DNA of 64,000 nucleotides from Escherichia coli (GTDB lineage: Bacteria; Pseudomonadota; Gammaproteobacteria; Enterobacterales; Enterobacteriaceae), in assembly GCA_021307345.1 (NCBI GenBank), contig CP089930.1, positions 4,278,001 to 4,342,000 of the forward strand. Direction: 5' to 3'. Within the stretch, counting starts at the first letter, position 1; the number at the start of each line of letters is the position of its first letter. The notes beneath the pieces were generated by a model that was not told where the DNA came from, did not search any database, and saw only the letters and a list, made by a program, of their open reading frames with translations. The translations under genes and the position numbers were made by a program. Positions 22,698 to 41,322 of this stretch are shown here, piece by piece.

Positions 22698-22940
22698 TTA
22701 TTCTTCGATCTCATTTTCCTGGCGCACCTGATTAGCCCAACGCTGAGCCGACTCCGGCACATTAAACACAGGTGAGCGCAAGAATGATTCCCCAACCAGC
22801 ACAAACGCAACATATTTGCCACGCAGCATCCAGACATCGCGAAACGAATCCATCTTAATCGCATGTTCTGGCGGCGCAGGTTCCGTGCGAGGAACATAGC
22901 TAATAATCGGGCGGTTTTGCTGACGTAGCGGTTTCTTCAT
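22698..22940 (-). CDS. cedA: cell division modulator CedA
   Basis: An 80-residue basic protein known in E. coli for relieving division inhibition caused by over-initiating DnaA and for binding DNA and RNA polymerase. The core PRTEPAPPEHAIKMDSFRDVW is conserved. The C-terminal third differs from K-12 at several residues. Start choice: an in-frame ATG at 22961 would add seven residues; neither has a strong ribosome site, and 22940 gives the commonly used length. It is divergent from katE. Confidence 0.9.
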   Translation of the reverse strand: MKKPLRQQNRPIISYVPRTEPAPPEHAIKMDSFRDVWMLRGKYVAFVLVGESFLRSPVFNVPESAQRWANQVRQENEIEE

Positions 22941-23076
22941 TACTGGCTTCACTAAACGCATATTAAAAATCAGAAAAATTGTAGTTTAGCTGATTTACCC
23001 CCCGTCCGTCCTGCTTTGCGTATATTCCCGAATACCTTCTCTGGCACCGCTTCCAGAGCGAGATCACCCTGATGGT

Positions 23077-23083
23077 CTATAGT
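23077..23083 (+). promoter_or_regulatory. katE promoter -10 (sigma-S type)
   Basis: CTATAGT followed by TAG about 60 bases before katE resembles the CTATACT-type -10 element preferred by sigma-S, which is known to drive katE. No good -35 hexamer is visible. Confidence 0.5.
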
Positions 23084-23143
23084 TAGAGGGTTTTTTGACC
23101 AAAACAGCGGCCCTTTCAGTAATGAATTAAGGAGACGAGTTCA

Positions 23144-25405
23144 ATGTCGCAACATAACGAAAAGAACCCACATCAGCACCAGTCACCACTACACGACTCC
23201 AGCGAAGCGAAACCGGGAATGGACTCACTGGCACCTGAAGACGGATCTCATCGTCCAGCGGCTGAACCGACCCCGCCAGGCGCACAACCTACCGCCCCTG
23301 GGAGTCTGAAAGCTCCTGATACGCGTAACGAAAAACTAAACTCTCTGGAAGACGTACGCAAAGGCAGTGAAAATTATGCGCTGACCACTAATCAGGGCGT
23401 GCGCATCGCCGACGATCAAAACTCACTGCGAGCCGGTAGCCGTGGTCCAACGCTGCTGGAAGATTTTATTCTGCGCGAGAAAATCACCCACTTCGACCAT
23501 GAACGTATCCCGGAACGTATCGTTCACGCGCGTGGGTCAGCCGCTCACGGTTATTTCCAGCCATATAAAAACTTAAGCGATATCACCAAAGCCGACTTCC
23601 TGTCAGATCCGAACAAAATTACCCCGGTGTTCGTGCGTTTCTCTACCGTTCAGGGTGGCGCAGGTTCGGCAGATACGGTGCGTGATATCCGTGGTTTCGC
23701 CACCAAGTTCTATACCGAAGAAGGCATTTTTGATCTTGTGGGTAACAACACGCCTGTCTTCTTTATTCAGGATGCACACAAATTTCCGGACTTTGTTCAT
23801 GCGGTAAAACCAGAACCGCACTGGGCAATTCCGCAAGGGCAAAGCGCCCACGACACCTTCTGGGATTATGTTTCCCTGCAACCAGAAACGCTCCACAACG
23901 TGATGTGGGCGATGTCAGATCGCGGAATACCACGCAGTTACCGCACCATGGAAGGCTTCGGCATTCACACCTTCCGCCTGATTAACGCCGAAGGTAAAGC
24001 AACCTTTGTGCGTTTCCACTGGAAACCACTGGCAGGTAAAGCCTCGCTGGTTTGGGATGAAGCGCAGAAACTTACCGGACGTGATCCAGACTTCCACCGC
24101 CGCGAACTGTGGGAAGCCATTGAAGCAGGCGACTTCCCGGAGTATGAACTGGGCTTCCAGTTGATCCCCGAAGAAGATGAATTCAAATTCGACTTCGACC
24201 TGCTTGACCCAACGAAACTCATCCCGGAAGAGTTAGTCCCCGTTCAGCGCGTCGGCAAAATGGTGCTTAACCGTAACCCGGATAACTTCTTTGCCGAAAA
24301 CGAACAGGCAGCTTTCCATCCTGGTCATATTGTCCCCGGTCTGGATTTCACCAACGATCCGCTGTTGCAGGGGCGTTTGTTCTCCTATACCGATACACAA
24401 ATCAGCCGTCTTGGCGGGCCGAATTTTCATGAAATTCCGATTAATCGCCCTACCTGCCCGTACCACAATTTCCAGCGTGACGGTATGCATCGGATGGGAA
24501 TCGACACTAACCCGGCGAATTACGAACCGAACTCGATCAACGATAACTGGCCGCGCGAAACGCCGCCGGGGCCAAAACGCGGTGGATTTGAATCATACCA
24601 GGAGCGCGTGGAAGGCAATAAAGTGCGGGAGCGCAGCCCATCATTTGGCGAATACTATTCGCATCCGCGCCTGTTCTGGTTAAGTCAGACACCGTTCGAG
24701 CAACGCCATATTGTCGATGGTTTCAGCTTTGAGTTAAGCAAAGTTGTACGACCTTATATTCGTGAACGCGTCGTTGACCAGTTGGCGCATATTGATCTGA
24801 CTCTGGCGCAGGCGGTAGCAAAAAATCTCGGTATCGAACTGACTGACGATCAGCTGAATATTACGCCGCCACCTGACGTAAACGGGCTGATAAAAGATCC
24901 TGCGTTGAGTCTGTATGCCATTCCTGATGGTGATGTGAAAGGTCGTGTGGTAGCGATTTTGCTTAATGATGAAGTGAGATCGGCAGACCTTCTGTCAATC
25001 CTCAAGGCGCTGAAAGCTAAAGGCGTTCATGCCAAACTGCTTTATTCGCGGATGGGGGAAGTGACTGCCGATGACGGTACGGTGCTGCCAATAGCCGCTA
25101 CCTTTGCCGGGGCACCATCGCTGACGGTCGATGCGGTGATTGTCCCTTGCGGCAATATCGCCGATATTGCCGACAACGGCGATGCAAACTATTACCTGAT
25201 GGAAGCCTACAAACACCTTAAACCGATTGCGCTGGCAGGAGACGCTCGCAAGTTTAAGGCGACAATCAAGGTTGATGACCAGGGTGAAGAAGGGATCGTG
25301 GAAGCCGACAGCGCCGACGGTAGTTTTATGGATGAACTATTAACGCTAATGGCAGCGCACCGCGTATGGTCACGTATTCCTAAGATTGATAAAATTCCGG
25401 CGTAA
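23144..25405 (+). CDS. katE: catalase HPII
   Basis: A 753-residue large-subunit monofunctional catalase. A polar N-terminal extension rich in His, Pro and Gln (residues 1-75) is followed by the catalase core: distal His in [13 protein letters not shown] near residue 128, distal Asn in [10 protein letters not shown] near 201, and the proximal haem-ligand region [14 protein letters not shown] near 411-424. A flavodoxin-like C-terminal domain begins near residue 600 ([14 protein letters not shown]). It destroys H2O2 in stationary phase. AAGGAGA precedes the ATG. Confidence 0.97.
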   Translation: MSQHNEKNPHQHQSPLHDSSEAKPGMDSLAPEDGSHRPAAEPTPPGAQPTAPGSLKAPDTRNEKLNSLEDVRKGSENYALTTNQGVRIADDQNSLRAGSRGPTLLEDFILREKITHFDHERIPERIVHARGSAAHGYFQPYKNLSDITKADFLSDPNKITPVFVRFSTVQGGAGSADTVRDIRGFATKFYTEEGIFDLVGNNTPVFFIQDAHKFPDFVHAVKPEPHWAIPQGQSAHDTFWDYVSLQPETLHNVMWAMSDRGIPRSYRTMEGFGIHTFRLINAEGKATFVRFHWKPLAGKASLVWDEAQKLTGRDPDFHRRELWEAIEAGDFPEYELGFQLIPEEDEFKFDFDLLDPTKLIPEELVPVQRVGKMVLNRNPDNFFAENEQAAFHPGHIVPGLDFTNDPLLQGRLFSYTDTQISRLGGPNFHEIPINRPTCPYHNFQRDGMHRMGIDTNPANYEPNSINDNWPRETPPGPKRGGFESYQERVEGNKVRERSPSFGEYYSHPRLFWLSQTPFEQRHIVDGFSFELSKVVRPYIRERVVDQLAHIDLTLAQAVAKNLGIELTDDQLNITPPPDVNGLIKDPALSLYAIPDGDVKGRVVAILLNDEVRSADLLSILKALKAKGVHAKLLYSRMGEVTADDGTVLPIAATFAGAPSLTVDAVIVPCGNIADIADNGDANYYLMEAYKHLKPIALAGDARKFKATIKVDDQGEEGIVEADSADGSFMDELLTLMAAHRVWSRIPKIDKIPA

Positions 25406-25413
25406 ATATGAAT

Positions 25414-25441
25414 AAAGTCACTCCCCCAGGGGAGTGACTTT
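25414..25441. terminator. bidirectional terminator between katE and chbG
   Basis: A 13-base-pair perfect stem AAAGTCACTCCCC with its complement and a two-base loop lies between the convergent stops of katE and chbG. Confidence 0.85.
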
Positions 25442-25451
25442 ACAAACTATC

Positions 25452-26222
<771 letters not shown>

Positions 26223-27575
26223 TTAATGTGCTTTTTTGAGTTCTGCTATGCAGTCGGCAAAATTTGGCAGCCATTTCTCATGCGCCAGAATCATCTCACG
26301 CGCCAGCAACTCAGCATCGCGATCGGAATGCACCAACGGGCTAAGGTTTAGCGCCAGTAACACATCGTTAAATTCCCCGCTAAGTGCTGCGTTGCTGGCC
26401 GCAATCTCGAAGCCTTTGATGGTGTGAATCAGCCCCATCACTTTGTCATCGAAATGCGTAATGCGCGGATGTGGCGTCGCGCCATCGCGCCCCAGCGTGC
26501 AGGTCATTTCTACCGCCCAGTCTGCCGGAATATTATCAATATGCCCATGATGCGGGATATTAACGTAATGTTCCGTTTGCTTGTCGTTGTAGATAGCGTT
26601 AATGACTTCGCACGCTGCATCAGAGTAATAAGCTCCACCGCGCTGTTCCAGTTCTTTCGGCTTAACTTTCAACTCCGGGTTTTTATAGAGCTCAAAAAGT
26701 TGTTTCTCGACTTTCTGTACTACCTGCGCTCGTGCGCCGCCTTTATAGTATTCGCCCATTTCAATAGCCAGCATCTCTTTTTGCTTGAAGTAATAAAGCA
26801 AATACGAACACGGCAACAGATTCAGAGAACGAATTAAGCCTTCGCTAAATGGCAGATCGAAAATATTTTTAACGCCAGATGCTTTTAACTGCCCGGATGC
26901 CACACCATCAAGCAATTCGGCAAAGCGTGATTTGCCATTTACCAGCACATCCTTAATGAACACCATATGGTTGAGGCCGAACAGATCGATAGATAAATCA
27001 TCGCTGTCTTTCAGCATCAGAACATCGCGAATAAACATCTTCATGCCGATCGGAATATTACACACGCCGATAAAGCGTTTAAATCCGGTATGACGATAAA
27101 CGGCTTCAGTGACCATTCCCGCCGGGTTAGTGAAGTTGATCACCCACGCATTCGGACAAAGTTCTTCGACATCTTTTACGATGTCAAAAATCACAGGAAT
27201 GGTGCGCAGACCTTTAAACAGGCCACCCGCACCATTAGTTTCCTGGCCAAGATAACCATGACTTAACGGAATACGTTCATCCAGTTCGCGTGCTGGTAAT
27301 TGACCTACGCGCAGTTGGGTAGTGACAAAATCAGCCCCTTTCAGCGCCTCACGACGATCAAGCGTTTTATAAAGTTTAATCGGTACACCAGCGTTATCGA
27401 TCATTCGCTGGCAGAGATCAAAGATAATATCCAGTTTTGCCTTACCACCTTCGACATCCACCAGCCATAATTCAGTCACTGGCAATTCGTGATAACGCTT
27501 AATAAACCCTTCCAGCAGTTCCGGGGTATAACTACTCCCGCCACCAATAGTGACGACTTTTAATTTCTGGCTCAT
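26223..27575 (-). CDS. chbF: 6-phospho-beta-glucosidase ChbF
   Basis: A 450-residue GH4 enzyme that needs NAD+ and Mn2+. It hydrolyses chitobiose-6-phosphate (after deacetylation) and cellobiose-6-phosphate. The NAD-binding start VVTIGGGSSYTPEL (about residues 6-19) and the metal-site segments FIGVCNIPIG (near 170) and GLNHMVF are visible. The start at 27575 has GGGAG; an upstream in-frame ATG would add MKGEI. It lies 12 bases before chbG and 119 after chbR. Confidence 0.95.
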   Translation of the reverse strand: MSQKLKVVTIGGGSSYTPELLEGFIKRYHELPVTELWLVDVEGGKAKLDIIFDLCQRMIDNAGVPIKLYKTLDRREALKGADFVTTQLRVGQLPARELDERIPLSHGYLGQETNGAGGLFKGLRTIPVIFDIVKDVEELCPNAWVINFTNPAGMVTEAVYRHTGFKRFIGVCNIPIGMKMFIRDVLMLKDSDDLSIDLFGLNHMVFIKDVLVNGKSRFAELLDGVASGQLKASGVKNIFDLPFSEGLIRSLNLLPCSYLLYYFKQKEMLAIEMGEYYKGGARAQVVQKVEKQLFELYKNPELKVKPKELEQRGGAYYSDAACEVINAIYNDKQTEHYVNIPHHGHIDNIPADWAVEMTCTLGRDGATPHPRITHFDDKVMGLIHTIKGFEIAASNAALSGEFNDVLLALNLSPLVHSDRDAELLAREMILAHEKWLPNFADCIAELKKAH

Positions 27576-27694
27576 AATTTCTCCCTTCATCAGGAAATAC
27601 TGATATTCTTCATACCTGCCTCTACGTCAGGAATATCCCGGTCTCCCCAGGATAAATAAGGCACGCATGTAAATTTAATGATCAGTGACAATAG

Positions 27695-28537
27695 CTACTG
27701 ATTAAATTCAGTCAATTTCTTACGATAACTATTTGGTGTAAAAGATGTTAGTTTCTTAAACGTTTTAATAAACAGGCTTGGGCTACTATAACCGGCTTCA
27801 AATGCAATATCAGTCACAGAATAGTTGGTCATTTCCAGTTGTTTTTTGGCAAAGTTAATGCGGATTTCATTAATAATCTGCATCGGCGTTTTGCCATAAT
27901 ATCGCTGAGTCGCACGCGTCAAATACTCCTGCGATTTAGCCGATAACATCACCATATTTTCCAGCGCATTTTCACTGAACTGCGCTTTATCATGCATCTT
28001 TTCAACCGTACTTTTTAACCACTGTGGCACATCATCAATCACCTGTTCTTCGCGGTAATGACGTAAACGGTTAATGACATAAAAAGTGACTATCTCAACA
28101 AATTCTTCCAGACCGGTTTCGCTGAAATTCAATGAAGAAATCACAGTTTCCACATAGGTAAGAAAAGTATTATTAGTTCGGTAAACCTGTGAAGCAACAA
28201 AGCAATAAGGCAACAACGGCAAATAATGCTGTTCAAAAAAACGTTTACTGATCCCAACGTTCAATATGCGCGTGGCACCAAACTCATAAAAACTTTGATG
28301 GTGTGATCCTAACGGAATAAAAACAAAATCGCCCCGTTCCAGCAACACGCGCTTACCGTTAATCTCCTGGAAATAACGACCAGTTAAAACCAGGGTAAAT
28401 TCATAATAGTCATGCTGATGCAATCCAGTAATACTTTCCGTTTTATTGTAGATAAACACATGGAAATTTTTGCCATTAAACAACTGCTGTTCACGGGCAG
28501 TGGCAATTTCCGGCGCATTAATCACTGGCTGCATCAT
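27695..28537 (-). CDS. chbR: AraC-family regulator ChbR
   Basis: A 280-residue regulator with an N-terminal cupin sensor ([14 protein letters not shown] near residues 40-53) and a C-terminal AraC-type double helix-turn-helix (from about 180; [12 protein letters not shown]-like sequence near 247-259, followed by [17 protein letters not shown]). In E. coli it represses the chb operon without sugar and activates it with CRP when the deacetylated sugar phosphate is present. It is encoded inside the operon it controls. Confidence 0.95.
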   Translation of the reverse strand: MMQPVINAPEIATAREQQLFNGKNFHVFIYNKTESITGLHQHDYYEFTLVLTGRYFQEINGKRVLLERGDFVFIPLGSHHQSFYEFGATRILNVGISKRFFEQHYLPLLPYCFVASQVYRTNNTFLTYVETVISSLNFSETGLEEFVEIVTFYVINRLRHYREEQVIDDVPQWLKSTVEKMHDKAQFSENALENMVMLSAKSQEYLTRATQRYYGKTPMQIINEIRINFAKKQLEMTNYSVTDIAFEAGYSSPSLFIKTFKKLTSFTPNSYRKKLTEFNQ

Positions 28538-28544
28538 CGACTCC

Positions 28545-28895
28545 TTATGCCTTCAGTTTTTCATGAAGCTCAATTAATTCGGTAATCAGTTCACGTGCAA
28601 GCATGGAAGTCATTAAATGGTCCTGGGCGTGAACCAGCACCAGACTCACTTTCATCTTGCCTTCACCCGCGTCGCCTTCAATCAGTTTCGTCTGTACCAG
28701 ATGCGCTTCATTCAAGGCCATCCGCGACTGATCCATCATGGCTTTTGCCGCTGCAAAATCACCCTGCTTCGCCTGCTTCAGCGCCGCATACGCCAGGCTG
28801 CGCGCTTGTCCGGAGTTGATGATAAGCCCCATCACCACTTCTTCCAGTTCCTCAGCTTCCGTTTGCGTATCAGGAATATTATCGAGATCCATCAT
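28545..28895 (-). CDS. chbA: PTS chitobiose-specific EIIA component
   Basis: A 116-residue lactose/cellobiose-type EIIA. The phosphoryl-accepting histidine is His89 in [11 protein letters not shown], with the conserved helix-forming sequence before it. It passes phosphate from HPr to ChbB. It follows chbC by 50 bases and precedes chbR by 7. Confidence 0.96.
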   Translation of the reverse strand: MMDLDNIPDTQTEAEELEEVVMGLIINSGQARSLAYAALKQAKQGDFAAAKAMMDQSRMALNEAHLVQTKLIEGDAGEGKMKVSLVLVHAQDHLMTSMLARELITELIELHEKLKA

Positions 28896-28945
28896 ACATC
28901 GTTCCTCTCTATTCTTACCGGCACGATTGCCCGTACCGGCATCGA

Positions 28946-30304
28946 TTAAAATTTCAGGGCGTTAGCAATATCTTCTTCGCTCTCTTCTTTATCAATCACG
29001 TTCTGCGCTTTGTTTGCCACCACGACAAATGGCAGATATATCAGCGTTGCGATGCCAAGGTTGAAGAGTGCGACCAGCAATGCGGCGACGCTACCGTTAG
29101 TATTAAAGAAGGCTCCCAGACCAGTTGGCATGGTCCACGGTGCAATGTTTGTCACCGGTGGGATGATGCCCATGTAGTACGCCGCTAGGGTAATTGCCGC
29201 CAGAATCGGTTGCACCAGAACAAACGGAATAAACATCACCGGGTTCATGATAATCGGCAAGCCAAACAGAATCGGTTCGTTAATCTGGAAGATGCCCGAC
29301 GGCAGCGCCAGCTTTGCCACCTGACGATAATCAGCACGGCGAGAAGCGATAAAGATAGCCAGGATCAGGCCTAAAGTCGCACCACTGCCACCAAGGAAAA
29401 TAAAGGAATCCAGCATCGGCTTGGCCCAGATATGGAAGGTCTTACCGGCTGCCAGCGCCGCTTCGACGGAGCCATATTGTTGATAGGTGGCGATGTTTTC
29501 CAGCGCCCACGGCGTCATAATGCCGTTGTCCAGCGCGGTCAGCGCCAGTGCGCCGTGAATACCGAAGAACCACAGCAGCGGAACAAAGATCACATACGCC
29601 CAGCCGACCACGCTACCCAACGATGCCAGCGGCGTCGAGATGGTATCCATAATAATCTGATGGAAGTTAGTGCCCCAGGTATTCAGCGCCCAGGCAATAA
29701 TCCCCATCACAGAAAGAATAATAAAGCCGGGAATTAATGCTGAGAAAGAACGTGAGACCGATGTCGGTACACTGTCGGGTAATTTAATCACCCAGTTGCG
29801 GTGGACAATAAAGGTAAACATTTCTGCCACCACCAGGCCGATAATAATCCCGGAGATGATATTCGCGCCACCTAACCAATTAGCGCCGACCGCGTAAGCT
29901 TCACCGACACTATAAGGCGTGACGGTCATAAATGCCGCAACGGATAACAACCCTGCCGCGAGCGCATCGACTTTACGCTCTTCTGCCAGCGCCATACCGA
30001 TAAAAAACGGCGCCATTAAAGACATAATCCCTAATGTTCCGTTGTATACGTTTCCGCCAATACCTTTCAGGCCATTAAGTGTTTCAATGGTTGAAGCGTC
30101 GAGGCGAATACCTAAGGAGTAAAAAAACGACCCCTCCCCAAAGCTCAGAAAAACGTTATTGATTAATACAAACATGGCCCCCGCAAGGGTTAACGGCATT
30201 AAGCGAATAAAACCGTTTTTGATTGCATTAACGTGTGGCTGTTTTCCTATTTTGACTGCAAAAGGGAGGAGTACCTTTTCAAGCGATGCAATAACATTAC
30301 TCAT
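28946..30304 (-). CDS. chbC: PTS chitobiose-specific EIIC component
   Basis: A 452-residue membrane permease of the lactose/cellobiose EIIC type with about ten hydrophobic segments. It takes up N,N'-diacetylchitobiose with phosphorylation by ChbB. Family segments include [20 protein letters not shown] near residues 24-43 and the sugar-site region [15 protein letters not shown] near 340-354. Translation is linked to the ChiX pairing site in the 81-base gap before it. Confidence 0.96.
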   Translation of the reverse strand: MSNVIASLEKVLLPFAVKIGKQPHVNAIKNGFIRLMPLTLAGAMFVLINNVFLSFGEGSFFYSLGIRLDASTIETLNGLKGIGGNVYNGTLGIMSLMAPFFIGMALAEERKVDALAAGLLSVAAFMTVTPYSVGEAYAVGANWLGGANIISGIIIGLVVAEMFTFIVHRNWVIKLPDSVPTSVSRSFSALIPGFIILSVMGIIAWALNTWGTNFHQIIMDTISTPLASLGSVVGWAYVIFVPLLWFFGIHGALALTALDNGIMTPWALENIATYQQYGSVEAALAAGKTFHIWAKPMLDSFIFLGGSGATLGLILAIFIASRRADYRQVAKLALPSGIFQINEPILFGLPIIMNPVMFIPFVLVQPILAAITLAAYYMGIIPPVTNIAPWTMPTGLGAFFNTNGSVAALLVALFNLGIATLIYLPFVVVANKAQNVIDKEESEEDIANALKF

Positions 30305-30323
30305 AGAAAAATACCCTTAAAAA

Positions 30324-30372
30324 CCGCAATTAAAGTATTGCGGTATAGATTTATGAAATAACTCTTTGACGG
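30324..30372 (-). promoter_or_regulatory. chbB-chbC intercistronic ChiX pairing site and hairpin
   Basis: On the minus strand CCGTCAAAGAG (30372-30362) is complementary to the CTCTTTGACGG segment of the small RNA ChiX. In E. coli this mRNA segment acts as a decoy that traps ChiX and frees chitoporin expression. Next to it is a hairpin CCGCAAT/ATTGCGG (30324-30343) just before chbC. The ChiX gene itself is not in this window. Confidence 0.82.
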
Positions 30373-30385
30373 AAAAATTTAAAAA

Positions 30386-30706
30386 TTAATTTGCTGCGGC
30401 TTTTTTAATTGCTGCAACTGCAGCCTTAAGCACGCCTAAACCATCGACTTTGCCATATAACAGTGAATCAATGACTTCAACGGGTTTGTTGGGTAACAAA
30501 CGCTGGATTTCGGGCAACATATAAGCAATCTGCGGCCCTAATAACACGACATCGGCATTCTGACCTTTTTCACCCGCCAGTGTTTCCGGAAATGCTTCAA
30601 TAATGACCGGAACTTCATATTTTTCTGCCTGTGCGCGCATTTTTGATACCAGTAAAGAGGTAGACATGCCCGCAGAACAAAACAGATAAATGTGTTTCTT
30701 TTCCAT
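30386..30706 (-). CDS. chbB: PTS chitobiose-specific EIIB component
   Basis: A 106-residue EIIB of the lactose/cellobiose type. The phosphoryl-accepting cysteine is Cys10 in [13 protein letters not shown]. It transfers phosphate from ChbA to the incoming sugar. First gene of chbBCARFG. Confidence 0.96.
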   Translation of the reverse strand: MEKKHIYLFCSAGMSTSLLVSKMRAQAEKYEVPVIIEAFPETLAGEKGQNADVVLLGPQIAYMLPEIQRLLPNKPVEVIDSLLYGKVDGLGVLKAAVAAIKKAAAN

Positions 30707-30843
30707 AAAACTGCCCTCATCAACGATTATCTGTCAGCCAGACACTCCGCAAGCCTTCACCTGCTTCCATGCTCTGGGTAACTTGCGAAACCAACATGAC
30801 TTTTTTTGGTGGCTGAAAAGAGTATACGGTATTGACCTGAACG

Positions 30844-30937
30844 ATAGTATTTCTTTGACCATACAAATTGTCTCTCCTTGACCTGTTGTTATGACCTCCT
30901 TCACATTTCGGTTAAATAATTCGCGACAATAAATAAG
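30844..30937 (-). promoter_or_regulatory. chb operon promoter with CRP and NagC sites
   Basis: On the minus strand GACAAT (30872-30867), a 17-base spacer and TACTAT (30849-30844) form a promoter. Upstream lies a CRP-like site with TGTGA-N6-TCA (30889-30908) and an AT-rich NagC-like site, TTATTTATTGTCGCGAATTA (within 30911-30937). Dual control by NagC and ChbR with CRP is established for this operon. The leader from the promoter to chbB is about 130 bases. Confidence 0.7.
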
Positions 30938-30949
30938 AACACGGGGCAA

Positions 30950-30974
30950 AAAAAAACCGGCGCAATGGCCGGTT
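30950..30974 (-). terminator. osmE terminator
   Basis: AACCGGC/GGCCGGTT-type stem around GCAAT followed on the minus strand by eight or nine T residues. It separates osmE from the chb promoter. Confidence 0.85.
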
Positions 30975-31006
30975 TCCGGTGTAACTCAAGCTTTCAGGCG
31001 AAGAAA

Positions 31007-31345
31007 TTACTTCGCTGCTTGTGGATCGGTGTCGTATTCGGCACAGGTCTGATAGCCAGAGTTGATAACATGTCCGGTATCATCTAAGGCGACAAAATAG
31101 GTTTCTGCTTTACCATCACGTTGACCCAGGATATAGGTCTGGCAAGTACCACGAGCATGGATCATGCTCACTTCAGACGAAGGTTTACCCGCAATTTGTG
31201 CAACCTGCGCCCGGCTCATGCCTTTTTTGACGTCTTTCACCACAGGCTGTACAAACTGGTCTTTGGTACGATCATACGCCGTACAACCTGCCAGCATGGT
31301 TAATACCGCCGCTGCACCCAGAATTCCTGCCATATTCTTGTTCAT
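31007..31345 (-). CDS. osmE: osmotically inducible lipoprotein OsmE
   Basis: A 112-residue lipoprotein of the SmpA/OmlA (BamE-like) fold. The signal ends in the lipobox LAGC (Cys near residue 21). The fold signature [18 protein letters not shown] covers about residues 39-56. In E. coli it is induced by high osmolarity and stationary phase. It is divergent from nadE. Confidence 0.94.
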   Translation of the reverse strand: MNKNMAGILGAAAVLTMLAGCTAYDRTKDQFVQPVVKDVKKGMSRAQVAQIAGKPSSEVSMIHARGTCQTYILGQRDGKAETYFVALDDTGHVINSGYQTCAEYDTDPQAAK

Positions 31346-31545
31346 ATTCCGTCCTCTTGTTTATCAGCGTGTTAGATAAGCCTGGAACACATCGAGGGCT
31401 TTTTCAAGCCTGTGAACGAAACGGCTCCGCTTTCAGAGGATTCCTGTATGACGTTTTAACCGCCATTCAACCTGCTGTCACTTGTCGTTTCAGTAGCAAC
31501 GGGTTAGCTTTAAGGAAGTTTTATTTTTCTGTCTGGAGGGGTTCA

Positions 31546-32373
31546 ATGACATTGCAACAACAAATAATAAAGGCGCTGGGCGCAAAACCGCAGATTAATG
31601 CCGAAGAAGAAATTCGCCGCAGCATCGATTTTCTGAAAAGCTATCTGCAAACCTATCCGTTCATTAAATCACTCGTACTTGGTATTAGTGGTGGTCAGGA
31701 CTCCACTCTTGCCGGGAAACTGTGTCAAATGGCAATTAACGAGCTTCGTCAGGAAACGGGCAACGAGGCACTGCAATTCATTGCCGTGCGCCTGCCCTAC
31801 GGTGTTCAGGCTGATGAACAGGATTGTCAGGACGCCATTGCCTTTATTCAACCGGATCGCGTATTAACCGTGAATATCAAGGGCGCGGTATTGGCCAGCG
31901 AACAGGCGCTGCGCGAAGCAGGTATTGAATTAAGCGATTTCGTTCGCGGCAATGAAAAAGCGCGTGAGCGGATGAAAGCGCAATACAGCATTGCAGGCAT
32001 GACCAACGGTGTCGTGGTTGGCACCGATCATGCGGCAGAAGCCATTACCGGATTCTTTACTAAATACGGTGACGGTGGTACTGACATTAACCCGCTATAC
32101 CGTCTGAACAAGCGTCAGGGTAAACAGTTACTGGCGGCATTAGGTTGCCCGGAACATCTCTATAAGAAAGCACCCACCGCCGATCTGGAAGATGACCGCC
32201 CTTCTCTGCCGGATGAAGTGGCGCTTGGCGTCACTTATGACAACATTGATGACTATCTGGAAGGGAAAGCCGTGCCCGAACAGGTCGCCAGAACAATAGA
32301 AAACTGGTATCTGAAAACCGAACATAAACGCCGTCCGCCAATTACCGTTTTCGATGATTTCTGGAAAAAGTAA
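31546..32373 (+). CDS. nadE: NH3-dependent NAD+ synthetase
   Basis: A 275-residue enzyme that amidates nicotinic acid adenine dinucleotide to NAD+ with ATP and ammonia. The PP-loop [13 protein letters not shown] lies near residues 44-56, and [20 protein letters not shown] near 164-183. GGAGG before the ATG at 31546 sets the start, although the frame is open for 63 more codons upstream. The 200-base gap to osmE holds the two divergent promoters and no other gene that I can support. Confidence 0.97.
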   Translation: MTLQQQIIKALGAKPQINAEEEIRRSIDFLKSYLQTYPFIKSLVLGISGGQDSTLAGKLCQMAINELRQETGNEALQFIAVRLPYGVQADEQDCQDAIAFIQPDRVLTVNIKGAVLASEQALREAGIELSDFVRGNEKARERMKAQYSIAGMTNGVVVGTDHAAEAITGFFTKYGDGGTDINPLYRLNKRQGKQLLAALGCPEHLYKKAPTADLEDDRPSLPDEVALGVTYDNIDDYLEGKAVPEQVARTIENWYLKTEHKRRPPITVFDDFWKK

Positions 32374-32418
32374 TAATTTGCACATAATGGCTTGTACGCA
32401 AAAACATACTTTGTTCAT

Positions 32419-32452
32419 GCCGGATGCGGCGTGAACGCCTTATTCGACCTAC
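32419..32452. repeat. REP element
   Basis: GCCGGATGCGGCGTGAACGC followed by CTTATTCGACCTAC is a standard enterobacterial REP unit, between nadE and cho. Confidence 0.9.
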
Positions 32453-32535
32453 AAAACTTCGCAAATTCAATTCATTGCAGGCGGCGTTACTTTTGTCATC
32501 GACCCGCCTCTTTTTTAATCGTTTCCCGCCTGTTA

Positions 32536-32555
32536 CACTGGATAGATAACCAGCA
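32536..32555 (+). promoter_or_regulatory. LexA box of cho
   Basis: CACTGGATAGATAACCAGCA has the CTG-N10-CAG core and ends 13 bases before the cho start. LexA control of cho (ydjQ) is known in E. coli. Confidence 0.9.
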
Positions 32556-32568
32556 CCTGGAGTCAACA

Positions 32569-34069
<1,501 letters not shown>

Positions 34070-34110
34070 TTAGTGGTGATTAGACTTTTTTTGCAAAAGT
34101 TGAAGAACAG

Positions 34111-34170
34111 AAAAGAAAACCGCCGATCCTGTCCACCGCATTGCTGCAAGGTAGTGGACAAGACCGGCGG
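34111..34170 (-). terminator. spy terminator with long interrupted stem
   Basis: CCGCCG (34120-34125) pairs with CGGCGG (34165-34170), and GTCCAC (34131-34136) with GTGGAC (34154-34159). On the minus strand TTTTCTTTTCTG follows. It lies 24 bases past the spy stop. Confidence 0.75.
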
Positions 34171-34193
34171 TCTTAAGTTGTCAGGCTGAAAGA

Positions 34194-34679
34194 TTATTCA
34201 GCAGTTGCAGGCATTTTACCTTTTGCCGCAGGGCGTTCTGTCAGACGCTTCTCAAAATTAGCATTAAATTGCTTTTTCTGCTCCGGCGTCAGGATGTTGT
34301 AAATCTTGTTCTGGGTTTCCAGGTGCGCCAGCATGTTAGCTTTGCGCTGTTCTTCCATTTTTGCGATCTGCGCTTCAGCTTTCGCTTTGTCGAAGGTATC
34401 GCTGGCAATAATGTCATGCATTGCGCGGCGTTCTTCCAGCGGCGGGCGTTTCATCTGGTCACGCTGACCTTTCATGATTTCGCGAATCTGCTGTTTCTGC
34501 GCGTCGGTCAGGTTCAGATCTTTAAACATCATGTCGTGATGCGGACCGAATTTACCTTTATGGTGCATCATCGGCTTCGCGTCAGCCGGTGCTGCAGTAG
34601 TGGTATCGGCGGCATGGGCCAGGTTAGCCGCGCCAAAAGCCAGGGTAGAGGCAACAAACAGTGCAGTTAATTTACGCAT
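34194..34679 (-). CDS. spy: periplasmic ATP-independent chaperone Spy
   Basis: A 161-residue periplasmic protein. A signal peptide (about 1-23, ending AHA|AD) precedes a helical cradle with the two LTxxQ motifs, LTDAQ near residue 57 and LTPEQ near 131. It prevents protein aggregation in the periplasm and is strongly induced by envelope stress through CpxR and BaeR; sites for both are visible upstream. Confidence 0.97.
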   Translation of the reverse strand: MRKLTALFVASTLAFGAANLAHAADTTTAAPADAKPMMHHKGKFGPHHDMMFKDLNLTDAQKQQIREIMKGQRDQMKRPPLEERRAMHDIIASDTFDKAKAEAQIAKMEEQRKANMLAHLETQNKIYNILTPEQKKQFNANFEKRLTERPAAKGKMPATAE

Positions 34680-34748
34680 ATTCTATATCCTTCCTTTCAG
34701 TTATTTATTACGGCTTTCTTAAGTAGCGTGCCGTGTTGACGAGATTAA

Positions 34749-34835
34749 CTTTACTGACTTTAGCGTCAATTAATCAGAGCAACGGTAAAACAATGAAAGT
34801 GTAAAAAACACTTTTGCGCCAATTATGGAGAAAAA
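34749..34835 (-). promoter_or_regulatory. spy control region: CpxR-like and BaeR boxes
   Basis: GCTAAAGTCAGTAAAG (minus strand, 34764-34749) resembles the CpxR direct repeat. TTTTTCTCCATAATTGGC (34835-34818) equals the BaeR box known at spy. The rest of the 329-base gap between spy and the ast terminator (34836-34980) shows nothing else I can support. Confidence 0.8.
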
Positions 34836-34980
34836 AAGAAAATTTGATGGAGAGTGATGATGAAATATTACAACACACTGATTTTGCAGAAATTATGAAG
34901 AACTATACCTGATGACTGGTGATAAATAAAGCAAATAACCAGGATTAATCCGCATTATTTCATTAAAAAGCCAGTAAATA

Positions 34981-35002
34981 CCCGCAGAATGATTTCTGCG
35001 GG
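34981..35002 (-). terminator. hairpin after astE
   Basis: A nine-base-pair stem CCCGCAGAA/TTCTGCGGG with loop TGAT, six bases past the astE stop, marks the end of the ast operon; only a weak T run follows. Confidence 0.65.
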
Positions 35003-35008
35003 CAAGTA

Positions 35009-41072
<6,064 letters not shown>

Positions 41073-41107
41073 TTAATAATAAGTGACGATTACGCTGTAA
41101 ATGTAGA

Positions 41108-41124
41108 TTGCAGGGTTCGTGCCA
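41108..41124 (-). promoter_or_regulatory. sigma-54 promoter of astCADBE
   Basis: TGGCACGAACCCTGCAA on the minus strand has the GG and GC doublets of the -24/-12 promoter at the right spacing, about 70 bases before astC. NtrC-dependent expression under nitrogen limitation is established for ast. Confidence 0.88.
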
Positions 41125-41322
41125 GCCAGTGGTAAAAGTGCATAAACGGCGGCAGTTAACTGGAAATCAAGGCGTTACAACCCAGCGATATGCACCTGAA
41201 GTGCATATAAAGTGAATACGTTTGCGATACTGATTAATAAAAAGAATAAAAAACGAAATGTTATGCAGAAGTAAAATATAATTCTGGAATTGTGATCGTT
41301 GACGAAATTTACTGGAAATTAC

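Noticed and set aside
31357-31545. 63-codon N-terminal extension of NadE
   Set aside because: The frame is open but NadE has a strong ribosome site at 31546 and normal length from there; the extension would cover the promoter region shared with osmE.
32392-32568. 59-codon N-terminal extension of Cho
   Set aside because: It would translate through a REP element and the LexA box; the GTG at 32569 gives the known protein.
34857-34898. 13-codon ORF MMKYYNTLILQKL upstream of spy
   Set aside because: It has a GGAG near its ATG, but it is very short, lies on the opposite strand from both neighbours and has no promoter I can see. Not enough to call.
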